5,324 nucleotides of DNA from Bacteroidales bacterium (GTDB taxonomy: Bacteria > Bacteroidota > Bacteroidia > Bacteroidales > UBA4181): NCBI GenBank assembly GCA_031260845.1, contig JAISKR010000129.1, positions 1 through 5,324 of the forward strand. Direction: 5' to 3'. Shown one piece after another: positions 1-5,324 of the stretch. How positions within the stretch are numbered: position 1 is the first letter of the stretch; each line of letters begins with the position of its first letter. The position numbers and the translations under genes are program-made. The notes beneath the pieces were generated by a model. It was not told where the DNA came from and made no database searches. It saw only the letters and a program-made list of their open reading frames with translations.

Positions 1-1419
1 GAGCATTTGCACGCTTAGGATTTTTGCATCGGCAATGGCATTTTTGTCCAACGATTTTATCAATACGCCTGCATCGTCCCAGTTTAGCACGATGGCATAA
101 AAATCGTTGCCTTTGGTGGTGAAGCGGATGTCCTGCGCGGTGTATGCGGTTGCTGCGTTGTCGGTGAAAGAGCCGGCTGTGCCCGATTGTGCGCCTTCGC
201 CGAATTTCTTCCAGCAGCGGGTACCGTAGATTGCTTCGCCGTTCACTTTAAGCCACTCGCCGATTGACAACAGAATGGCGGTCTGCTCTTCCGTAATCGT
301 GCCGTCTGCACGCGGTCCGATGTTCAGCAGCAAGTTTCCGTTTTTGCTGACGATATCTACCAAGTCGTGAATAATCTGTTCCGGGGTTTTATTTTCTTCG
401 CCATCAACATAACACCACGATTTCTTGCCTATGGAAGTATCCGTTTGCCAGGGAAATGTCAACATTTTGTCCGACTTGCCGCGTTCCATATCCCATACCT
501 GCACATTTGCCGGATAACCCTTTTTGGTATTGACCACCACTTGTTCGCCCCAATCCAAGGCATTGTTGTAATAATATGCCATAAACTTGTTAAAATAGGG
601 CATCAATACGGGATGATAGACTGTCCAATCGAACCAGATAAGTTTTGGCTCATATTTATTGATTAACTCATACGTGCGCGTCAACCACTCCTGAGCAATG
701 GATTCGTTGTAGTCTATATTGTGGTGGTTGTCAAAAAAGCCTTCCACCTCCTTGCCGTGAGAGTCCAAACGACCGCCATAAAGCGCGATGGAGGCATCCT
801 GCACATCCGAAGGAAATTTCATGCCGCCATTGTAGAACCATGCGTTTTCTGCGCGATGCGTGGACAGCCCGAAAACAAGCCCTTCTTTCTCGATAGATTG
901 TTTCAGTAGTCCGATAATGTCTTTTTCAGGACCCATTTTGACCGCGTTCCATTCGTTCAACTCGCTGTCGTACATCGCAAAACCATCGTGATGCTCAGCA
1001 ACCGGAACGATGTATTTGGCGCCGGAAGCCTTGAACAGCTTAGCCCACTGGTCGGCATCAAACTTTTCGGCTTTGAACAGGGGGATAAAATCCTTGTAGC
1101 CAAACTTTGTATGTTCGCCATACGTTTCGATGTGATGTTTGTATGCGTTTGAGCCTTCCAAATGCATTTCGCGCGGATACCACTCGTTGCCAAATGCCGG
1201 AACTGCATACACACCCCAATGAATAAAAATACCGAATTTGGCATCACAAAACCATTCGGGGAATTGGTAGTTTTTCGCAATATTGTCCCAATCGGGTTGA
1301 AACACTTGCGTCCCCTCAGGGGATGCTACCGACTCGATGTTGATTGTCGATTTCGCCTCTTTCTGACAGGAAACGAGCAATAAACACAAAAACACACACA
1401 TATTAATTAACTTTCCCAT
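1..1419 (-). CDS. GH29 alpha-L-fucosidase lipoprotein, C-terminus cut off by the window edge
   Basis: This enzyme should hydrolyse terminal alpha-L-fucose from a glycan by the retaining GH29 mechanism. The frame is open from ATG at 1419 through position 1 (473 residues, no stop), so the 3' end is missing. Residues 1-18 are a lipoprotein signal peptide: K3, a hydrophobic core, and LLVSC with the lipid-bearing cysteine at 18. A later ATG (M7) would lose the positive n-region. Family motifs run in order: FGIFIHWGVY (62-71, H67), NEWYPREM (78-85), EHHDGFAMYDS (142-152; H143 and H144 probably contact fucose), THRAENAWF (188-196), LIWFDW (260-265) with D264 as probable nucleophile, WDMERG (309-314) with E312 as candidate acid/base, WQTDTS (324-329), and NLLLNIGPRADGTI (362-375). 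Residues from about 395 begin a C-terminal beta-sandwich; by comparison with relatives only some 30-40 residues are missing (estimate). It follows SusD by 39 bp, apparently in the same operon. Family assignment is secure; linkage specificity is not known. Confidence 0.95.
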   Translation of the reverse strand, partial: MGKLINMCVFLCLLLVSCQKEAKSTINIESVASPEGTQVFQPDWDNIAKNYQFPEWFCDAKFGIFIHWGVYAVPAFGNEWYPREMHLEGSNAYKHHIETYGEHTKFGYKDFIPLFKAEKFDADQWAKLFKASGAKYIVPVAEHHDGFAMYDSELNEWNAVKMGPEKDIIGLLKQSIEKEGLVFGLSTHRAENAWFYNGGMKFPSDVQDASIALYGGRLDSHGKEVEGFFDNHHNIDYNESIAQEWLTRTYELINKYEPKLIWFDWTVYHPVLMPYFNKFMAYYYNNALDWGEQVVVNTKKGYPANVQVWDMERGKSDKMLTFPWQTDTSIGKKSWCYVDGEENKTPEQIIHDLVDIVSKNGNLLLNIGPRADGTITEEQTAILLSIGEWLKVNGEAIYGTRCWKKFGEGAQSGTAGSFTDNAATAYTAQDIRFTTKGNDFYAIVLNWDDAGVLIKSLDKNAIADAKILSVQML

Positions 1420-1458
1420 TTTTTTATAAGATATTTAACTGTTCTATTTATTCCACAC
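1420..1458 (-). other. 39 bp intergenic spacer between the SusD and fucosidase genes, with an AT-rich translation start region
   Basis: The spacer runs from the SusD stop codon to the fucosidase ATG. Read on the minus strand, it ends in TTATAAAAAAATG. There is no GGAGG-like Shine-Dalgarno sequence; an A-rich leader just before the ATG is usual for Bacteroidota. I see no inverted repeat followed by a T-run, so no terminator, and no TAnnTTTG-type Bacteroides -7 element. This supports co-transcription of the two genes. Confidence 0.8.
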
Positions 1459-3300
1459 TTATTCATACGGGTCGAATGTTCCATTGTCCCAAAGTTTTGT
1501 TTGTTCCAATTTGGGGTTTTTCTTGATATGCTGTTCGTAAGGAATGCGGTAAAAATATTGCCTTTCGCCAAACGAATATCCCTGCCTGTCCATAACACGC
1601 ACCGAATTAACAAATACATCGAAATAGGAAGCAGGATTAGCGTCTATATCCATGCTCTTTAACAATTCATGCGTGATTGTCACGCCGGTTTTTGGTTTGG
1701 GTTGGAAACCGTGGCGCAGCAAACCGTCAAAGGTATAGCCCTTGATGTTGTCCGTATATAGCCGCCAGCGACGCAAATCGTAGTGACGGAAATCTTCGAC
1801 GGCTAATTCTATCTGCCGCTCTTTGAGGATGGCAAGGATCAAGTCATCACCGGTTGGCGTGCCCAGACCGCAATTGTTGCCGGCAGGAATACCGGCACGT
1901 GTGCGAATGGCTTTCAACGCCTCAATGGCTTCGTTTTCGGGATTGGTTTTAGCCGCACATTCGGCAAAGTTCAGCAGCAGTTCTGCATAGCGGAGTATGG
2001 GCAAGTCCCTGCCTGAATGATTGCCATCCGAGACCTTGCCGTTGATTTCGGCATCGTGCATCTTACGATACGCCCCGCCATGCCCGCTTTCATTAAAATT
2101 CTGGTAAGGAGCCGGAGCGCCCAGATAGGTCCAAAAGTGTATCATTTTTCCGGTTGCATCCTCATCGCCGGATAGCTCGGAAGCGGTAATGTATCTGGGC
2201 CATTTACAGCCATTGTAAGCCACAAAAGCATAGAAACGAGGTTCGCGCCCGATCCAGTATGGTTCCGTTACCACCGCTCCGTCCGACGGGATGGTAAATC
2301 CGGTGTAAGTCGTACCATCGGCATTGGAGAATGCTTGCAGCAATTCTATCGTTGGAGTTCCAGACCTGTTGCTGACGGTTGAAGTTTCCGTCACATTCCA
2401 TTGGTAGCGGCGCACCCAAATCATTTCAGGATTGTCAGGGGCTTCGTTGTCTTCGTCGTACATCTCGTAATAATTCCTGATAGCTTCCGCAGCATTCGCA
2501 GGGTCAGGTCTGAACAATCCGTAACCGGCTGCCGTCAGTTCCGTGATAGCCGTTTGATTGGCGTTGTAGGCTTCCTGCCAGCGGGTGGCTTCCGGTTTGG
2601 CGCCGGTAGGGGTTTCGTGCGTAAACTGCGGACATGCATAGTACAGCAGTATGCGTCCTTTCAACGCCAACGCTACCGCTCTGGAAATGCGTCCGGCATT
2701 TGCCTCGTCCCTTTTTATCGGAAACTCGTCGCCAAACGCAATAGCATCATCCAAGTCTTTGACTATTTGCTTGATACATTCCGATGTCTTCGCACGGGTA
2801 ACATAGAGGTCTTCCTCCAAGGTTTGTCCGTGTAAAACAAGAGGCACTCCGCCATACATACGCACCATGTCGAAATACCGCCATGCACGCAGCACCAACA
2901 TCTGGGCTTTGTAATCGTTTCGTTCGGATACAGGTATGTTTGTGCATTTATCCACATTTTCCAAAAATATGTTGATAGTGCGGATGCCCGAATAATGCCA
3001 GCGGTCAATTGTTGCGGAGCCGGCGTTATCGGCGTAAATACTGATGGCGACATTGTTGTAGGGTATGCTCAAAGTATAATCGCTATACCCTTCGTCAGTC
3101 AATGTGTAAAAATTACTGTTCTCTTTGACAGGGATATTGTTATTCATCACACTGCTCAACAGTCCCCTTACCAATGCGGGGTCACCCCACATGTCGTCTG
3201 CTGCTAAACTGCCAAGATTTTTCTTGTTCATCACATCTTCACAACTTACCGTTGCAAACGCGAGAATGAAAATCAGACTTAAAAACTTTATATTTTTCAT
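1459..3300 (-). CDS. SusD/RagB-family surface glycan-binding lipoprotein (complete)
   Basis: SusD proteins sit on the outer leaflet of the outer membrane, form a lid over the SusC barrel and capture glycans for import. I chose ATG at 3300 because it gives a clean lipoprotein signal, MKNIKFLSLIFILAFATVSC, with the lipidated cysteine at 20 followed by E-D. An in-frame ATG at 3312 would add only MINN. The mature protein shows the family layout. DRWHYSGIRTINIFLENVD (about 99-117) and an N-terminal TPR-type helical stretch (about 127-156, with LRAWRYFDMVRMYGGVPLV) come first. A further helical repeat lies around 205-262. The C-terminal RagB/SusD domain has DLPILRYAELLLNFAECA (432-449), an IRTRAGIP turn (465-472), ERQIELAVEDFRHYDLRRW (494-512) and a terminal IPYEQHIKKNPKLEQTKLWD (586-605). 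At 613 aa it is somewhat longer than many SusD proteins, and all landmarks are intact. It lies directly after the SusC gene, the canonical order. The bound glycan cannot be read from sequence; the next gene suggests it is fucosylated. Confidence 0.97.
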   Translation of the reverse strand: MKNIKFLSLIFILAFATVSCEDVMNKKNLGSLAADDMWGDPALVRGLLSSVMNNNIPVKENSNFYTLTDEGYSDYTLSIPYNNVAISIYADNAGSATIDRWHYSGIRTINIFLENVDKCTNIPVSERNDYKAQMLVLRAWRYFDMVRMYGGVPLVLHGQTLEEDLYVTRAKTSECIKQIVKDLDDAIAFGDEFPIKRDEANAGRISRAVALALKGRILLYYACPQFTHETPTGAKPEATRWQEAYNANQTAITELTAAGYGLFRPDPANAAEAIRNYYEMYDEDNEAPDNPEMIWVRRYQWNVTETSTVSNRSGTPTIELLQAFSNADGTTYTGFTIPSDGAVVTEPYWIGREPRFYAFVAYNGCKWPRYITASELSGDEDATGKMIHFWTYLGAPAPYQNFNESGHGGAYRKMHDAEINGKVSDGNHSGRDLPILRYAELLLNFAECAAKTNPENEAIEALKAIRTRAGIPAGNNCGLGTPTGDDLILAILKERQIELAVEDFRHYDLRRWRLYTDNIKGYTFDGLLRHGFQPKPKTGVTITHELLKSMDIDANPASYFDVFVNSVRVMDRQGYSFGERQYFYRIPYEQHIKKNPKLEQTKLWDNGTFDPYE

Positions 3301-3319
3301 ATTATTTATCATTTTTAAT
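3301..3319 (-). other. SusC-SusD junction with two possible SusD start codons
   Basis: This 19 bp stretch separates the SusC stop codon (3322-3320) from the preferred SusD ATG at 3300. It also contains an in-frame ATG at 3312-3310, only 7 bp after the stop. The sequence is almost pure A/T, with no Shine-Dalgarno match, hairpin or promoter element. Such tight spacing is typical of SusC/SusD pairs and suggests co-transcription with coupled translation. Confidence 0.75.
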
Positions 3320-5324
3320 TTAAAAACTAAAATTTAACCCTACCGTGAAGGTTCGCATCAGCGGATAGGAATCCATACCGGTACCCGGCGTTGCCGCGGT
3401 GGGGTCGGGGTTGTTGTACGAGCCGGCCAACTCCGGGTCATAATATTTCAGCGGATTATAGAGCAATGCCAGGTTGTTTCCCGTAACATACACCTTTGCC
3501 AGCGAAATACCCGCTTTCGACAACAATTTTTTATTGATGTCATAAGAAAGCGTAACGTTTTTCAGACGGACAAACGAAGCGTCTCTTACCCAGAACGAAT
3601 TATTTTCGGTGGAAGTGTTTATCTCGTCGCCGACCATGTTCAAGCCTGCCATATTGGTAGGCGAAGGCATTTTTCCGTTTGGATTGCTTTCCATCGAAAA
3701 ATGTTCTTCACTCCAATATGCCCAAGTTGCCCCTGACCACCCGTAGTCGGCAGCAATGGAACTGCTAATAACCGCTTGATGACCTGCCAGCCCCTGAAAG
3801 AACACTTCCAGCGACAAACCTTTCCACGAGCCACCCAGCAACAAACCGAAGTTATACGGCGGGTTGTAATGTTCAATTATCCATGTTTTGTCCGCATCAT
3901 CGTTGGTAATTCTGCCGTCGGGCGTAGTGGAATAAATCTTGTTGCCATTGGCATCTTCACCTGCCGGACTGCCGAGGTCTGTATAAAACAGATTACCCGG
4001 ACGCAAGAAAATTGCATCGAGGGCGGCTCCTGCCTTTTCATAATATCCTTGATTTGTCGTATATTTATCGTTGATGGTGTAGGTGCCGTCGCCATTGTTG
4101 GTTGCTTTCTTTACAAACTCATTGGCGATATAACCAGCCCTGCGGTCCCAGTTTTTCCCTATTTTAGACAAATGCGCCGGTACGCCGGTTTCTGCCCATT
4201 CAACGATTTTATTGTCGGCAAAACCAAAGTTTCCCTTCGCCCAGAGAGCGATGTCTTTGGTAAGTTGCTTGTTGAAGCCCAATTCAAGTTCATAACCCCA
4301 AGAATCAACAATACCATAGTTGGAGTCTGCCAACTTGGCGCCGAAGGTATCCGGAATCTCGTTGGTTTGCGGTCCCAGAATGTCGTAGGTATGGCGGAAG
4401 AAATAATCAAAGCCGACCGTAAACATATTATTCAAGATACCTGCATCCAAACCGCCGTTGTAGTTCAATGATTTCTCCCAGGTAATATACGGATTGGCTA
4501 TTGCACCGAGGGCGGCGCCGTAAGAACGGGCCGTACCGCCGAAGTATGCGCCGGTGGCAGGCACGTTGACCAAATCCATATACTGCCATGAACCGACGGC
4601 ATCGTTACCCGTTAATCCCACCGACCCTCTCAATTTCAGGTTGTTGATGGCGGAAACATTTTCTTTGAAGAACGATTCTTCCGAGACGCGCCATGCCGCA
4701 GAGCCGGAAGGGAAGAAGCCCCAGCGGTGGCTGGCATCGAATTTTACCGAAGCATCGCGACGGAAAGAAAATTCCAACAGGTAGCGACTGTCAAAACCAT
4801 AATTGAAACGACCGATATAGGACAAACGGGCATCTTCCCAGCCTTCACCGGTCACGTTGTAATATTGCTTGTCGGTAGGGCCAAAGTTAAAATAGGGAAG
4901 ATTATTCAGGTCGTAATTGCTCTTGCTGGCGCCAAATCCTTCACCAGCGCTTTCGGCCTGTTCAAAACCCAGCATTGCGCCCACTTCGTGTTTGCCAAAT
5001 GTATTGTTATAGTTAATAAATCCATTCAATTGATAATAGTCGGCAGTGCTGTGGCTTTCAGACAGTGAAGGCGGTCCGTTTTTGGTGATGAAAGACTGTA
5101 TTTCGCGGGTAACAATATGCTGATTTACACCCTCTTTTCTTAACTGATAGACATCATAAGGCTGACGGTATTGCTTGCCATAATCCTGCCTCACATATTT
5201 GTTGTACAATGCTTTAACGCTCAATCCCTTGACACCCGGAATCTCGTATTGTAACGAAACTGTATATTCGGTATTCCATTTCCGGTTTTTGGAAAATCCA
5301 TTGGCGCCATTCGCGATGGCTACA
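3320..5324 (-). CDS. SusC/RagA-family TonB-dependent outer-membrane transporter, N-terminus outside the window
   Basis: This is the C-terminal part of a TonB-linked beta-barrel that imports SusD-captured oligosaccharides into the periplasm. The frame is open from the right edge to TAA at 3322-3320, giving 667 visible residues. Family members are usually about 1000-1100 aa, so the signal peptide, carboxypeptidase-like domain, TonB-interacting region and plug are off-window. A TTG at 5224 lies inside the barrel, after YEIPGVKG, and is not a start. Visible landmarks, numbered from the first visible residue, are SLQYEIPGVKGLSVKALY (24-41), RYLLEFSFRRDAS (180-192), FFPSGSAAWRVSEESFF (203-219), NNLKLRGSVGLTGND (227-241), an Asp-rich loop (449-478), VRLKNVTLSYDI (about 588-599), KVYVTGNNLALLYNPLKYYDPE (610-631) and a C-terminus ending in LNFSF with the aromatic final residue common in outer-membrane barrels. 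The Asp-rich loop departs from the usual family pattern and is treated as a separate finding. It immediately precedes the SusD gene. Family is certain; substrate is inferred only from context. Confidence 0.97.
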   Translation of the reverse strand, partial: VAIANGANGFSKNRKWNTEYTVSLQYEIPGVKGLSVKALYNKYVRQDYGKQYRQPYDVYQLRKEGVNQHIVTREIQSFITKNGPPSLSESHSTADYYQLNGFINYNNTFGKHEVGAMLGFEQAESAGEGFGASKSNYDLNNLPYFNFGPTDKQYYNVTGEGWEDARLSYIGRFNYGFDSRYLLEFSFRRDASVKFDASHRWGFFPSGSAAWRVSEESFFKENVSAINNLKLRGSVGLTGNDAVGSWQYMDLVNVPATGAYFGGTARSYGAALGAIANPYITWEKSLNYNGGLDAGILNNMFTVGFDYFFRHTYDILGPQTNEIPDTFGAKLADSNYGIVDSWGYELELGFNKQLTKDIALWAKGNFGFADNKIVEWAETGVPAHLSKIGKNWDRRAGYIANEFVKKATNNGDGTYTINDKYTTNQGYYEKAGAALDAIFLRPGNLFYTDLGSPAGEDANGNKIYSTTPDGRITNDDADKTWIIEHYNPPYNFGLLLGGSWKGLSLEVFFQGLAGHQAVISSSIAADYGWSGATWAYWSEEHFSMESNPNGKMPSPTNMAGLNMVGDEINTSTENNSFWVRDASFVRLKNVTLSYDINKKLLSKAGISLAKVYVTGNNLALLYNPLKYYDPELAGSYNNPDPTAATPGTGMDSYPLMRTFTVGLNFSF

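Noticed and set aside
957..1383. Overlapping short open frames on both strands (957-1280 minus and 1162-1383 plus) within the fucosidase region
   Set aside because: The fucosidase frame covers this stretch with conserved GH29 motifs (IHWG, NEWYPREM, EHHDGF). The short frames are shadows.
1420..1458. A possible promoter or terminator between SusD and the fucosidase
   Set aside because: No inverted repeat with a T-run and no Bacteroides -7/-33 pair could be found. The A-run before the ATG fits an AT-rich translation start.
1407..1619. A 70-codon minus-strand frame spanning the SusD C-terminus and the gap
   Set aside because: It is out of frame with both SusD and the fucosidase, and overlaps both. 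It has no signal or domain, and the two neighbours have clear starts and stops of their own.
2401..2835. A 144-codon open frame on the plus strand, antisense to SusD
   Set aside because: It is fully contained in the SusD coding region. The product is Arg- and Phe-rich with no recognisable motif, and I see no convincing promoter or translation start.
3776..4471. A 231-codon open frame on the plus strand, antisense to SusC
   Set aside because: It lies wholly inside the well-supported SusC barrel. Its translation is rich in Val, Ile, Arg and Cys and shows no recognisable domain. It is best explained as a by-product of SusC codon use.
5222..5224. TTG at 5224 as a start codon giving a 634-residue protein
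   Set aside because: The frame continues without a stop to the window edge, and its 33 upstream residues include the typical SusC barrel strand TEYTVSLQYEIPGVKG. The TTG is an internal leucine codon.

Overview
The window is part of a Bacteroidota polysaccharide utilisation locus (PUL). All three genes are on the minus strand and are transcribed from the high-coordinate end to the low-coordinate end. The evidence for the phylum is the adjacent SusC/SusD pair, two lipoprotein signal peptides, AT-rich translation starts without Shine-Dalgarno sequences, and G+C in roughly the mid-40s percent by eye. A member of the Bacteroidales is plausible, but nothing here fixes the genus.

Layout in transcription order. 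Positions 5324-3320 hold the C-terminal 667 residues of a SusC-family TonB-dependent outer-membrane transporter; its N-terminus lies beyond the right edge. After a 7 to 19 bp gap, 3300-1459 hold a complete SusD/RagB surface glycan-binding lipoprotein of 613 aa. After a 39 bp gap, 1419-1 hold a GH29 alpha-L-fucosidase lipoprotein whose last few dozen residues lie beyond the left edge. Its catalytic domain and most of its C-terminal domain are present.

The genes appear to form one operon. No promoter or terminator is visible in either gap, so the promoter should lie upstream of susC, outside the window. The inferred logic is that SusD and SusC bind and import a glycan or oligosaccharide, while the fucosidase removes alpha-L-fucose from it. 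The PUL therefore probably targets a fucose-containing glycan. Which glycan (host mucin or milk-type, plant xyloglucan or RG-II, or algal) cannot be told without the flanking enzymes.

The region is almost entirely coding and there is no non-coding stretch over 40 bp. I found no RNA genes, mobile elements, CRISPR arrays or obvious repeats. I do not see an undescribed system. The points worth a second look are modest: an atypical Asp-rich loop in SusC, a possible surface-export signal on the fucosidase, the SusD start choice, and the catalytic residues of the fucosidase.
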